Source of the DNA: Natronococcus sp. A-GB1
GTDB lineage: Archaea > Halobacteriota > Halobacteria > Halobacteriales > Natrialbaceae
DNA length: 64,000 nt
NCBI RefSeq assembly: GCF_029688845.1
Contig: NZ_JARUKW010000001.1
Span: 372,001-436,000 of the forward strand
Direction: 5' to 3'
Below the pieces are notes generated by a model. The model ran no database searches and was not told the origin of the DNA. It was given only the letters and a program-made list of their open reading frames with translations. The number at the start of each line of letters is the position of its first letter. Position 1 is the stretch's first letter. The position numbers and the translations under genes are program-made. Below are positions 16,875 to 25,622 of this stretch, piece after piece.

Positions 16875-17028
16875 GGTCAGGTTCGGACTCGTCGGCCCGC
16901 GTCGGATCCGTGGGCTCGTCGCCGACGGACCGATCGAGACCGATCGGCAGACCGAGGCCGTCGCGCTCGTCGAGACCGAGCAGTCGAGCGAACCGTCGTC
17001 GATCCGCGGCGTGTCTATCGAGACTCAT
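16852..17028 (-). CDS. Possible 58-residue acidic protein
   Basis: An ORF of 59 codons (MSLDRHAADRRRFARLLGLD ... TGSRDR). ATTACTAT (17055-17062) sits 27 bp upstream of its ATG, a good leaderless promoter on the minus strand. Asp, Arg and Leu use and third-position GC look like its neighbours. It overlaps the 3' end of the upstream plus-strand gene by 23 bp. I do not recognise the family; it may be spurious. Confidence 0.4.
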   Translation of the reverse strand: MSLDRHAADRRRFARLLGLDERDGLGLPIGLDRSVGDEPTDPTRADESEPDPTGSRDR

Positions 17029-17163
17029 GCCGAGCTACGACGAGCGAGTCGGGGATAGTAATGCGGGCCGTTTTCCGGGAAACACCGGACTTCGTCGCGA
17101 AACGGGTCGCCGAATCCGCGAGAAACGCAACATCCTTTCGACTCAGGCCCGTTTACGAGGATA

Positions 17164-17694
17164 ATGAGCGAACTTCCCCAGCCCGTCGAGCGCGAACTCG
17201 AGAGTCACGACGCCTTCGACGCGCTCGAGGACGGCTACGAGCTGACGACGACGGTGTTCGAGACGACGGTAGACGCGACCGAGGCGGACGGCAAGCGCGA
17301 CGGCCGCTTTCGGGTGATCGTCCACTTGCCGACGCTCGACGCCGCGGTCGGCGACGAGACCGTCGCGCCGGTCGTCGAAGACGGCTGGTTCGAGACCCTC
17401 GAGCGCCGCCTCGAGGACACCTTCACCGTCGCCCGGACGAGCACCCACGAGGAGCCGACCGTCGAGCGCGACGGCGAGACCGTGCGGGTTACTCTCGAGT
17501 TCGTCGCTTGGGACGCCCGCGAAGGCGTCGAGGACGCCAAGGCGCTGATCGAGTACGTCGAGGGCACCTACGCCCAGGGGCTGATCCCCGGCTACGTCTA
17601 CCGCGGGCCCGCCGCGACGCTGCTCGAAAGCGCCCAGAGTCGCGGTCAGGAGGCGGCCGAGGGAGACGGCGAGAGTGGCGGAATGCCGATGTAA
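17164..17694 (+). CDS. Conserved haloarchaeal protein (DUF5813-like)
   Basis: 176 residues beginning MSELPQPVERELESHDAFD. The pattern DGYELTTTVFETTVDA ... FRVIVHLPTLDAAV ... VVEDGWFETLERRLEDTF ... AREGVEDAKALIEYVEGTYAQGLIPGYVYRGPAATLL matches the family I remember as DUF5813. Soluble alpha/beta protein, unknown role. The C-terminus is Gly/Glu-rich and probably disordered (GDGESGGMPM). Confidence 0.75.
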   Translation: MSELPQPVERELESHDAFDALEDGYELTTTVFETTVDATEADGKRDGRFRVIVHLPTLDAAVGDETVAPVVEDGWFETLERRLEDTFTVARTSTHEEPTVERDGETVRVTLEFVAWDAREGVEDAKALIEYVEGTYAQGLIPGYVYRGPAATLLESAQSRGQEAAEGDGESGGMPM

Positions 17695-17721
17695 ACGCGA
17701 GTCGCCGGACGGGATCGTCGC

Positions 17722-17952
17722 TCAGTCCATCGCGATGTAGGTCTGTGTGTCCTCGACGCCGTTGATCCCCTGGATCTCCGTTGCCGCGATCTTCTTGACC
17801 GCGGCGGGAGTGTCGACGGCCGCCTTCGCGATGATGTCGACGTCGCCGGCAACGATGTGTGCCGCTTCGACGCCGTCGATCGATTCGACGCTCTCTCTGA
17901 GTCGATCCGCCTCGCCCGTGTTCGCCTTGATCATGACGTACGCTGTAACCAT
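17722..17952 (-). CDS. Stand-alone Lrp/AsnC ligand-binding (RAM) domain protein
   Basis: 76 residues containing only the RAM domain: MVTAYVMIKANTGEADRL ... AAHIVAGDVDIIAKAAVD ... INGVEDTQTYIAMD. There is no HTH, so it cannot bind DNA alone; such proteins usually act as amino-acid sensing partners. Its ATG overlaps the stop of the TrkA-type gene by one base (ATGA), so the two are co-translated. A paralogue of the same length is divergent at 18766, with the same YIAMD ending. Confidence 0.88.
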   Translation of the reverse strand: MVTAYVMIKANTGEADRLRESVESIDGVEAAHIVAGDVDIIAKAAVDTPAAVKKIAATEIQGINGVEDTQTYIAMD

Positions 17953-18653
17953 CAGTTGACACCTCCCGCGCCCGCGTTCGCCGCCGCGCGAGTCGCCGAC
18001 TCGCCGACGATCAGCTGTCTGACCGAGTTCAACACCTCGTAGTCCGCTAGCACGACGATCCGGTCGCCGGTCTCGAGCGATTCGTCCTCGGAGGGGATCT
18101 CCAGGGGACGGTCGCGCTTGCCGAACGCGATGACGGTCGCGTCGGCCGGCAACTCGAGTTCGCTGATCGAGTAGCCGTTGATCGGCGCCTCGTCGGTAAA
18201 GGTAAGTTCGACGATCTGGAGGTTCTGTGCGATGTCGGCGATCGCGCGGATCGTCCCCCCGAGCAGGGCGTTTTTCGCACCGATCGCACCCAGCCGTTCG
18301 GGGTAGATGATCTCGTCGACCTCCTCGGCGTACTTGCGGTAGATCCCCTCGCGGTAGGCCTCGTCGATGCGCATGACCGTCCGGCAGCCGTGGTGTTTGG
18401 CTATCATACAGGCGGTGAAGTTGACGTTCATGTCACCGGTCAGCGCCCCCAGCGCGTCGGCTTCGGCGAGGCCGGCCTCCTCGAGGATCGTCTCCTGGGA
18501 CCCGTCGCCTTCCACGACGGTGAACTCCTGGTTTCGGGCACGCCGTACCTTCGACTCTTCGCGCTCGATGACGGTCACCTCGTGTCCCTCCTCGCGTAAG
18601 ACACGCGCTGTGCGCAGGCCGACTCGTCCGGCGCCGATGATCACGAACCGCAT
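17952..18653 (-). CDS. trkA: TrkA-type NAD-binding potassium transport regulator
   Basis: 233 residues from the ATG at 18653. The RCK N-domain starts MRFVIIGAGRVGLRTARVL (GxGxxG at 7-12), with acidic Glu ending beta-2 (VIEREE), typical for NAD(H). The RCK C-domain follows about residue 145 (PINGYSISELELPADATVIAFGKRD). One RCK unit, half of bacterial TrkA. It gates Trk/Ktr-type K+ uptake at the membrane, essential in salt-in halophiles; no TrkH is encoded here. Promoter AAACTTATT lies upstream. Confidence 0.85.
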   Translation of the reverse strand: MRFVIIGAGRVGLRTARVLREEGHEVTVIEREESKVRRARNQEFTVVEGDGSQETILEEAGLAEADALGALTGDMNVNFTACMIAKHHGCRTVMRIDEAYREGIYRKYAEEVDEIIYPERLGAIGAKNALLGGTIRAIADIAQNLQIVELTFTDEAPINGYSISELELPADATVIAFGKRDRPLEIPSEDESLETGDRIVVLADYEVLNSVRQLIVGESATRAAANAGAGGVN

Positions 18654-18765
18654 GAACGGAGGGTACGCCCGCCCCCGCCAATAAGTTTGCCCTGGTGACC
18701 CATACCACTCGGCCGGAAGCCGACAAAAGGCTTTAGTCATGCCACGATGTACCACACCAGCGAGA

Positions 18766-18996
18766 ATGGTTCACGCCTTCATCATGGTGAAGACGGCCGC
18801 CGGAAAGTCCGAGGGGCTGCTCGAGTCGATCAGGGGGCTCGGGTCGGTCGCCGAGGCCCACATCGTCGCGGGCAACTACGACATCATCGTCGAGGTCACC
18901 ACCGAGGAGGTGTACGAGATCCTCAAGGCCGTCTCGACCGACATTCAGGGACTCGAGGGCGTGACCGACACGAAGACGTACATCGCGATGGACTGA
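18766..18996 (+). CDS. Stand-alone Lrp/AsnC ligand-binding (RAM) domain protein, paralogue
   Basis: 76 residues, ATG at 18766 (an ATG at 18739 would add nine atypical residues). MVHAFIMVKTAAGKSEGLL ... AHIVAGNYDIIVEVTTEEV ... LEGVTDTKTYIAMD mirrors the 17722 protein over its full length. No HTH. Divergent from trkA. A T-run at 19003-19007 just after the stop looks like its terminator. The two may form a mixed sensor complex; that is inference. Confidence 0.88.
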   Translation: MVHAFIMVKTAAGKSEGLLESIRGLGSVAEAHIVAGNYDIIVEVTTEEVYEILKAVSTDIQGLEGVTDTKTYIAMD

Positions 18997-19002
18997 CGCC
19001 TC

Positions 19003-19010
19003 TTTTTATC
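19003..19010 (+). terminator. T-rich terminator
   Basis: TCTTTTTATC begins 5 bp after the RAM gene stop; archaeal RNA polymerase terminates on such T-runs. Confidence 0.5.
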
Positions 19011-19150
19011 GCACACTGGTCGAAGGCCCGCCCCCGTCCGGGTCGCGAGCGCGCCGAGATCGGAGTCGTCTCGGGCCACCGGTGACGCGTTCGCTCGAGC
19101 CTGCGCTCTGAGGCCTCGACGTTTTGCGGTGGAGTGGAGTACGGGTCGGC

Positions 19151-19522
19151 ATGGCAGACGACCAGCCGGAGCGTACCGACGATCCGCCCGAAATCGAGTG
19201 GCCCGGAGAGACGGATCTGGACGACGACCCCGGCCCCGCATCCGAGAACCTCGACTCCGAATCCGACGACGACTTCCAGCTGATCGGAATGGCAAACCCC
19301 GGAACGCCCGTCTTTCACAGCGCCGAATCTGGCCTGCTGTACCACGGCGACGTGAACGAGGACGGCGGGATCACGCCGCGACCCGGCGACGAGGTCGACA
19401 TCGAGTTCGGGGACGAGGGGACGCTCTCGGAGGCGATCACCGATCTCGGCGAGCGCCTCGGCTGGGACTCGCTGACCGACTACGGTCGCGACCATCAGAA
19501 CGACGACCCGCCCCGGGACTGA
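19151..19522 (+). CDS. Acidic haloarchaeal protein of unknown function
   Basis: 123 residues from the ATG at 19151. Residues 1-45 are disordered and Asp/Glu/Pro-rich. The conserved core is FQLIGMANPGTPVFHSAESGLLYHGDVNEDGG, then a beta segment RPGDEVDIEF and a helix with LGWDSLTDYGRDH. Not a family I can name. Convergent with the E1-alpha gene, 6 bp between stops. Confidence 0.6.
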   Translation: MADDQPERTDDPPEIEWPGETDLDDDPGPASENLDSESDDDFQLIGMANPGTPVFHSAESGLLYHGDVNEDGGITPRPGDEVDIEFGDEGTLSEAITDLGERLGWDSLTDYGRDHQNDDPPRD

Positions 19523-19528
19523 GCCGCA

Positions 19529-20575
19529 TCAACGCTCGAGCTCCCGCGGATCCTCGCGGGCGGCGAAGCCCTCGAGCCACGCCCGCTGTTCGTCGAGCCG
19601 CGGCGTCGACTCCGCGTACACCGGCTCGAACACCTCCCCGGGTTCGGGCGCGGGCCTCGATTCGGCGGTCTCGACGGCGTCCTCGAGCTCTGCTTCGGTT
19701 TCGTCCTCGACCTCTTCGACGAACGCGTCGTCGAGGACTCCCTCCTCGCGAAGGTAGGCCTCGTAGCGATCGAGGGGATCGGCGGTGCGCCACTCCGGGA
19801 GTTCCTCGCTCCCGTCGCGGTAGCGTGAGGGGTCGTCGCTCGTCGTGTGGGCGCCCTGGCGGTAGGTCAAACTCTCGAGCAGGACGGGGTTTTCCTCGCG
19901 GGCGCGCTCGAGGGCGGCCTCGGTCAGTTCCCGCACCGCCAGCGGATCGTTGCCGTCGACGCGAACGCCGTCGAAACCGTAGGCCTCTGCCTTGCGCGCG
20001 ATGGTGTCGCTCGCGGTCTGGCGCTCGCGAGGCGTCGAGATCGCCCAGCCGTTGTTCTCGCAGAAGAAGACGACGGGCGTGTCGAAGACGCCCGCGAAGT
20101 TCAGCCCCTCGTGGAAGTCGCCCTCGCTCGTCGCGCCGTCGCCGAGGTAACAGCAGATCGCCTCCTCGGAGTCGCCGTAGTTCGCGGCCATTCCCAACCC
20201 CGCGGCGTGGGGGATCTGGGTCGCGATCGGCACCGCCTGTGGGAAGACGTTCAGATCGTGATCGGAGGCGTACTCGGGGAACCCCCGACGGAACAGCAGG
20301 ATGTCGCTCATCGGAACGCCGTGAGCGAGCTGCATCGCGTTCGAACGATAGGTCGGTACGAGCCAGTCAGTCTCCGCCAGGGCGTGTGCGGCCCCGACCT
20401 GAGATCCCTCCTGGCCCCTGAATGGCGGGTAGCCGCTCATCCAGCCCCGGCGCTGCAGGGCGAGCGCGCGCTCGTCGAACCGGCGCGCTCGCACCATGTC
20501 GCGGTAGATATCGAGGGCCTCCTCGACGGAGACGCGACTGTCCTCGAGGGCGGTCTCGCCGATGACTCGGTGCAT
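19529..20575 (-). CDS. Thiamine-diphosphate-dependent dehydrogenase E1 alpha subunit, orphan
   Basis: 348 residues from the ATG at 20575. The ThDP/Mg motif is GDGATSEGD (145-153) ... NN (174-175), preceded by FRGQEGSQVGAA and VPTYRSNAMQLAHG, as in pyruvate/branched-chain 2-oxoacid dehydrogenase E1 alpha. The partner E1 beta, E2 and E3 genes are absent here, so it must pair with a subunit encoded elsewhere or be a paralogue of unknown substrate. An ATTACTTT box about 28 bp upstream, inside the tmk-pdhA gap, allows its own leaderless transcript. Archaeal 2-oxoacid complexes are known but often lack detectable activity. Confidence 0.85.
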   Translation of the reverse strand: MHRVIGETALEDSRVSVEEALDIYRDMVRARRFDERALALQRRGWMSGYPPFRGQEGSQVGAAHALAETDWLVPTYRSNAMQLAHGVPMSDILLFRRGFPEYASDHDLNVFPQAVPIATQIPHAAGLGMAANYGDSEEAICCYLGDGATSEGDFHEGLNFAGVFDTPVVFFCENNGWAISTPRERQTASDTIARKAEAYGFDGVRVDGNDPLAVRELTEAALERAREENPVLLESLTYRQGAHTTSDDPSRYRDGSEELPEWRTADPLDRYEAYLREEGVLDDAFVEEVEDETEAELEDAVETAESRPAPEPGEVFEPVYAESTPRLDEQRAWLEGFAAREDPRELER

Positions 20576-20613
20576 GCCACCAGCCTGGCGGAGATGGCTG
20601 AAAGTAATTCCGG

Positions 20614-21222
20614 TTACTCCGTGTCCGCGAGCGCGCTCGCCAGCACGTTCTCGACGCGCTCGAGAACGACCTCCGGCGGCTGGGTGGCGTCGACCCGCAC
20701 GAACCGGGCCGGATCCCGCTCGATCAACCGCTCGTAGTTGTCCCGCACGTTCGAGAGATACTCGACGCGTTCGAACTTGTTCGTCGTCCCCGCACGAGCA
20801 GCGGCAGTCTCGGGGTCGAGATCGAGGTAGATCGTCAGGTCGGGCTCGATCGAGAACGCGCTGTGGATCCCGACGACGTACTCGAGCGGGCGGGTGATCC
20901 GGCCGTCCGCCTCGAGGGTCGCCCCCTGGTAGGCGTAGCGGGAGTCGGAGTAGCGATCGGAGATCACGAGGTCGCCGCGCTCGAGAGCGGGCTCGATCAC
21001 CCGCGTGAGGTGATCGGCGTGGTCCGCCGTATACAGGAAGAGTTCGGCCAGCGGGTCGGCGTCGTCGTCGGCGATCGAGCGATAGACGGCCTCGCCGTAC
21101 CACGACCCCGTCTCTCCCGAGGTAGGCTCGGTCGTAAACGTCGCGTCGGGGTAGACGTCCCGCAGGGCCTCCCAGACCGTCGTCTTCCCGCTCCCGTCCA
21201 GTCCCTCGAGCGTCACGAGCAT
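20614..21222 (-). CDS. tmk: dTMP kinase
   Basis: 202 residues from the ATG at 21222. P-loop GLDGSGKT at 7-14, the [12 protein letters not shown] motif (DRYxxS) near 95-106, and the LID-like region with [10 protein letters not shown]. Phosphorylates dTMP to dTDP for dTTP synthesis. 38 bp upstream of the E1-alpha gene on the same strand, so partial co-transcription is possible. Confidence 0.93.
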   Translation of the reverse strand: MLVTLEGLDGSGKTTVWEALRDVYPDATFTTEPTSGETGSWYGEAVYRSIADDDADPLAELFLYTADHADHLTRVIEPALERGDLVISDRYSDSRYAYQGATLEADGRITRPLEYVVGIHSAFSIEPDLTIYLDLDPETAAARAGTTNKFERVEYLSNVRDNYERLIERDPARFVRVDATQPPEVVLERVENVLASALADTE

Positions 21223-21326
21223 ACTCCCACGTCGCTCGGGCGGATACAAGACGGCATCGCCATCGCTCGGCCGACCCTTACAATGATGCCGTCCCCTATT
21301 TGTCCGTCCAGGGACCTAGTGCAGGT

Positions 21327-22232
21327 ATGAACGTTCTCGTCGCCGGTGGCACCGGCTTCATCGGGACGCATCTCTGTACGGAACTACACGAGCGGGGTCA
21401 CGACGTGACCGCACTCTCCCGGAGCCCCGACGATGCCGACCTCCCCCCGGAGATCGACCGCGCCATGGGCGACGCCAGCGCCTACGACTCGATCGTCGAG
21501 GAAGTCGAGGGCCACGACGCCGTCGTCAACCTCGTCTCGCTGTCGCCGCTGTACGAACCCCCCGAGGGAACCAGCCACCAGGAGGTCCACCTCGGCGGTA
21601 CGAAAAATCTCGTCCGGGCCTGTGAGGAACGGGGCGTCGACCGGTTCGTCCAGATGAGCGCGCTCGGGGCCGACCCCGACGGGGCGACCGACTACATCCG
21701 ATCGAAGGGTCGGGCCGAGTCCGTCGTCACCGGTTCGGACCTCGAGTGGACGATCGTCCGACCCTCCGTCGTTTTCGGCGACGGCGGGGAGTTCGTCGGG
21801 TTCACCAAGCAGCTGACGACGCCCCACGTCACGGGACTTCCCGGGGGCGGGAAGACGCGGTTCCAGCCGATCTGGGTCGGCGACCTCGTTCCGATGCTTG
21901 CCGACATCCTCGAGGACGACGCCCACGTCGGCGAGACCTACGAATTCGCGGGACCCCAGGTCGCGACGCTGGCCGACGTCACCGAACTGGCCTACGCGGC
22001 CGAGGGCAAGTCCGTCACCATCGTGCCGATCCCGATGGAGCTGACGAAACTCGGGCTGACGGCCGCGAAGCCGGTTCCGTTCATCCCCTTCGGCCCGGAC
22101 CAGGCCCGCTCGCTCGAGATGGACAACACCCTCGCCGACAACGACGTCACCGCTTTCGGGTTCGACCTCGAGGAGCTGACGACGCTCAAGGAACATCTCG
22201 GACTCGAGGTCGAGGCGCCGACCGCCGACTGA
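21327..22232 (+). CDS. NAD(P)-binding protein, NDUFA9-like atypical SDR
   Basis: 301 residues. The Rossmann motif GGTGFIG (7-13) starts at the N-terminus of the short ATG form (21327), chosen because CCTATTTG lies about 27 bp upstream. The core VNLVSLSPLYEPPEG ... HLGGTKNLVRACEERGVDRFVQMSALGA resembles the atypical-SDR group of complex I subunit NDUFA9. The Tyr-x3-Lys pair is YIRSK. Homologues serve in quinone, isoprenoid or carotenoid chemistry; the substrate is not evident. Confidence 0.85.
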   Translation: MNVLVAGGTGFIGTHLCTELHERGHDVTALSRSPDDADLPPEIDRAMGDASAYDSIVEEVEGHDAVVNLVSLSPLYEPPEGTSHQEVHLGGTKNLVRACEERGVDRFVQMSALGADPDGATDYIRSKGRAESVVTGSDLEWTIVRPSVVFGDGGEFVGFTKQLTTPHVTGLPGGGKTRFQPIWVGDLVPMLADILEDDAHVGETYEFAGPQVATLADVTELAYAAEGKSVTIVPIPMELTKLGLTAAKPVPFIPFGPDQARSLEMDNTLADNDVTAFGFDLEELTTLKEHLGLEVEAPTAD

Positions 22233-22346
22233 CGGTCCTCGGTGGCGGACCGCGGCCACAGTTGTAGTATAAGCTGAAATTCTCTTTTGACACAAAACTT
22301 ATGCCCGCGATAGCACTCGGTCAGACAACGGAGACCTCTGATACGC

Positions 22347-23519
22347 ATGAAACTGGCGATGATCGGATTCGGACAGGCCGGCGGCAAGATCGTCGATCGC
22401 TTCCTCGAGCACGACGATCGAACCGGCAGCGGGATCGTTCGGGCGGCCGTCGCCGTCAACTCCGCGAAGGCGGATCTGATGGGTCTCGAGCGGATCCCCG
22501 AGGAGAACCGCGTGCTCATCGGGCAGGCCGAGGTCAACGGCCACGGCGTGGGCGCCGACAACGAGCTCGGCGCCGAGATCGCCGAGAACAACGTCGACGA
22601 AATCCAACACGCCGTCGACTCGATCCCGACCCACGAGGTCGACGCCTTCCTGATCGTCGCTGGAATGGGCGGCGGGACCGGCTCCGGCGGCGCGCCGGTG
22701 CTGGCCGACCACCTCAAGCGGATCTACACGATCCCGGTTTACGGGCTCGGCGTGTTGCCGGGCGCCGACGAGGGCGGGATCTACACGCTCAACGCGGCCC
22801 GATCGTTCCAGACGTTCGTCCGCGAGACGGACAACCTGCTCGTCTTCGACAACGACTCCTGGCGTCAGACCGGCGAGTCCGTCGAGGGGAGCTACGACCA
22901 GATCAACGGCGAGATCGTTCGCCGGCTCGCTATTCTCTTCGGCGCCGGCGAGATCCGCGAGGGCGAAGACGTCGCCGAGAGCGTCGTCGACTCCTCGGAG
23001 ATCATCAACACCCTCGCAGGCGGGGGCGTCTCGACGATCGGCTTCGCCAGCGAGGACGTCGAACTCGAGTCGGGCGGGCTGCTCTCGCGGTTTACGGGCG
23101 GTGACGAGGGCGCCGAACTCGACACCGCCGAGACGACCAACCGAATCACGAGCCTCGTCCGAAAGGCCACCCTCGGGCGGCTCACCCTTCCCTGCGAGGT
23201 CGACGGTACCGAGCGCGCGCTGCTGGTGCTGGCCGGCCCGTCGTCGTATCTCAACCGCAAGGGGATCGAGCGGGGCCGGACCTGGCTCGAGGACGAGACC
23301 GGCTCGATGGAGGTCCGCGGCGGCGACTACCCGCGCCAGGAACCCGAGGTCGACGCCGTCGTCCTGCTGTCGGGCGTGACGAACGTCCCGCGAATCAAGC
23401 GCCTCCAAGAAGTTGCGATCGAGGCCCAGGACCGGATCGACGACATCGAGGCCGAGCGCGAGCAGAACCTCGAGAGCCTCGTCGTCGACGAGGCCGACGA
23501 GCTCGAACCCCTCTTCTGA
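22347..23519 (+). CDS. cetZ1: CetZ family tubulin-like GTPase
   Basis: 390 residues. GQAGGK near 9-14 and the tubulin signature GGGTGSG at 108-114 (MGGGTGSGGAP), with GLGVLPGADEGGIYTLNAARS in the T6/T7 region. CetZ proteins are archaeal FtsZ/tubulin relatives; CetZ1 controls cell shape and motility in Haloferax. Position beside cofC/cofG is, as I recall, the CetZ1 context in Haloferax, so I favour that paralogue. A CAAAACTTAT box precedes a roughly 20-nt leader with GGAG. A T-run at 23531-23535 follows the stop. Confidence 0.93.
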   Translation: MKLAMIGFGQAGGKIVDRFLEHDDRTGSGIVRAAVAVNSAKADLMGLERIPEENRVLIGQAEVNGHGVGADNELGAEIAENNVDEIQHAVDSIPTHEVDAFLIVAGMGGGTGSGGAPVLADHLKRIYTIPVYGLGVLPGADEGGIYTLNAARSFQTFVRETDNLLVFDNDSWRQTGESVEGSYDQINGEIVRRLAILFGAGEIREGEDVAESVVDSSEIINTLAGGGVSTIGFASEDVELESGGLLSRFTGGDEGAELDTAETTNRITSLVRKATLGRLTLPCEVDGTERALLVLAGPSSYLNRKGIERGRTWLEDETGSMEVRGGDYPRQEPEVDAVVLLSGVTNVPRIKRLQEVAIEAQDRIDDIEAEREQNLESLVVDEADELEPLF

Positions 23520-23530
23520 GCTCCGACGCG

Positions 23531-23535
23531 TTTTT
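23531..23535 (+). terminator. T-run after cetZ
   Basis: TTTTT 12 bp after the cetZ stop, in the 42-bp space before cofC. It may act as a partial terminator. Confidence 0.35.
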
Positions 23536-23561
23536 GCCCGCGTGCCGGCAACGGTAGCCGA

Positions 23562-24209
23562 ATGCGGGTCCTCGTTCCGTTTGCGGCCGACGCTCCGAAA
23601 ACGCGCCTCGAGCCGGTGCTCTCGGCCGACGAGCGGGCGGCGTTCGCGCGGGCGATGTTGCGCGACGTGCTGGCCGCGATCCACGCCGTCGGCTACGAGC
23701 CGACGGTGCTCTCGACGGCACCACTCGAGCTCGAGGAGCCGATCCCGGCACCGGTAGTCGTCGACGACCGTCCGCTGACGCCAGCGGTCGACGCCCGGCT
23801 ACCGGAGCGTTCCGAGGACGACCCTGTCGCCGTCGTGATGGCCGACCTCGCGCTGGCGACGCCCGACGCCCTCGAGCGCCTTTTCGCCGCCGAGGGCGAC
23901 GTCGTCGTCGCGCCCGGCCGCGGCGCAGGGACCAACGCCCTCGTCGTGGACCACCCCGAGTTTCGGGTGGACTACCATGGCGGCTCCTTCCTCGACCACC
24001 GCGAGATCGCCGCGGAGGTCGGTGCCGACCTCGCGGTCGTCGACTCGTTCCGGCTCTCGACCGACATCGACGAACCGACCGACCTCGTCGAGGTGCTGGT
24101 CCACGGCACTGACCACGCGCCCGCAGCCCTCCGAGAGCGGGGGTTCGAACTCGAGGCCGACGACGGGCGGGTCGGAGTCGTCCGGGTTGGAAACGCGACC
24201 TCGAGCTGA
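23562..24209 (+). CDS. cofC: 2-phospho-L-lactate guanylyltransferase
   Basis: 215 residues, nucleotidyltransferase fold. [25 protein letters not shown] is the family start with the Lys/Arg triphosphate-binding residues, [14 protein letters not shown] carries the Asp-x-Ala-x-x motif, and [29 protein letters not shown] is the typical CofC stretch. Makes the activated 2-phospholactyl-GDP intermediate (or the PEP equivalent) for coenzyme F420. Followed 101 bp on by cofG. Confidence 0.93.
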   Translation: MRVLVPFAADAPKTRLEPVLSADERAAFARAMLRDVLAAIHAVGYEPTVLSTAPLELEEPIPAPVVVDDRPLTPAVDARLPERSEDDPVAVVMADLALATPDALERLFAAEGDVVVAPGRGAGTNALVVDHPEFRVDYHGGSFLDHREIAAEVGADLAVVDSFRLSTDIDEPTDLVEVLVHGTDHAPAALRERGFELEADDGRVGVVRVGNATSS

Positions 24210-24310
24210 GTCCCGCCGAAGACGGGCCGAACCGCACCGTCCTCACGGGCCGGGATCGGCCCCGACCCAACGAGAAGCCCTTATGGTCCCGGCGACGACA
24301 CTTCGAGGCA

Positions 24311-25483
24311 ATGATTCCCGGCGCGAGCGAGTACGGCGTCGCCCTCGAGATCGACGACGCGGCCGTCGAGCGGCTGCTCGAGGTCACCCCCGAGGACGTC
24401 GGCGCGCCGCCGGAACTCCACTTCGCCCGGAACGTCTTCGTCCCGCTGACGACCGCCTGCCGGTACACCTGTACCTACTGTACGTACTTCGATCCACCCG
24501 GTGAGGCCTCGCTGCTCTCGCTCGAGGAGGTCCGGGGGATCTGCGAGCGCGGCGCCGACGCCGGCTGCACGGAGGCGCTGTTTACGTTCGGCGACGACCC
24601 CGACGACCGGTACACCGAGATCCACGCGCAACTCGAGGAGTGGGGGTACGACTCGATCCACGACTATCTGCGGGCGGCCTGTGAGGTCGCCCTCGAAGCG
24701 GGGTTGCTCCCCCACTCGAACCCCGGCGACCAGACCCTCGAGCAAATGGAGACGGTGGCGGACGTCAACGCCAGCATGGGCGTGATGCTCGAGACGACGG
24801 CCGAGGTCGGCGCCCACGCGGGCCCCCGCCGGAAGGAGCCGGGCCAGCGCCTGCGGACGATCGAAAACGCGGGAAAACTCGACGTCGCCTTCACCACGGG
24901 AATCCTCGTCGGGATCGGCGAGGACTGGCACGATCGCGCCGAGAGCCTGCTCGCCATCCGGGAGCTGCACGAACGCTACGATCACGTCCAGGAGGTGATT
25001 GTCCAGCCCGTCGCCGAGAACGAGCGGTGGTCCGACGGGAGCCCCGGACTCGAGACGATGCGTCGAGTGACGGCGATGGCCCGCGTCGCCCTGCCCGAGG
25101 AGATCTCGGTGCAGGTGCCGCCGAACCTAGCACCGGCCCGCGATCTGGTCGACTGCGGCGTCGACGACCTGGGCGGGGTCTCGCCGATCACCGACGACCA
25201 CATCAATCCCGAGTACAAGTGGCCCGCGCTGCGGGAGCTCGAGGCGATCGCCGACGAAGCTGGCGTGCCCCTGGGCGAGCGACTGCCGGTCTACGAGCGG
25301 TTCCTTCCGAGCGATCTGCGAACGGCGGCGTTCGACGGCGTCGCGGCCGCAGGAACTGACGCCCGCGACGACGAGCGCGAGTGGATCCCGTCGCGGATCC
25401 GGGACGCACTCGAGGCCGACGACGCGGCTGGCGATCGGTACCGGGCCGTCCTCGAGGGCGAGAGCCTCGTGAACCGCTGCTAA
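24311..25483 (+). CDS. cofG: FO synthase subunit 1, CofG (radical SAM)
   Basis: 390 residues. Radical-SAM cluster C50-x3-C54-x2-C57 in TTACRYTCTYCTYF. The HINPEYKWPALRELE segment near the C-terminus is typical of CofG. With CofH it joins tyrosine and the ribityl-aminouracil to make 7,8-didemethyl-8-hydroxy-5-deazariboflavin, the F420 chromophore. A CCCTTATGG box about 27 bp upstream suggests its own leaderless promoter. cofH lies on the other strand, 2.3 kb downstream. Confidence 0.95.
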   Translation: MIPGASEYGVALEIDDAAVERLLEVTPEDVGAPPELHFARNVFVPLTTACRYTCTYCTYFDPPGEASLLSLEEVRGICERGADAGCTEALFTFGDDPDDRYTEIHAQLEEWGYDSIHDYLRAACEVALEAGLLPHSNPGDQTLEQMETVADVNASMGVMLETTAEVGAHAGPRRKEPGQRLRTIENAGKLDVAFTTGILVGIGEDWHDRAESLLAIRELHERYDHVQEVIVQPVAENERWSDGSPGLETMRRVTAMARVALPEEISVQVPPNLAPARDLVDCGVDDLGGVSPITDDHINPEYKWPALRELEAIADEAGVPLGERLPVYERFLPSDLRTAAFDGVAAAGTDARDDEREWIPSRIRDALEADDAAGDRYRAVLEGESLVNRC

Positions 25484-25622
25484 CCCGGCGCGCTCGGTAG
25501 ATCGCTCCTCGGTCGGCGGGCTCGCGACGGTCTCGAGGAGCGCCCCTCGGACAACGCCGCTCACGCGAAGCGAGCGGGAACCGAAAGCGTAAGACCGCGG
25601 CGGGTGCGTTCTCTCACACCCG

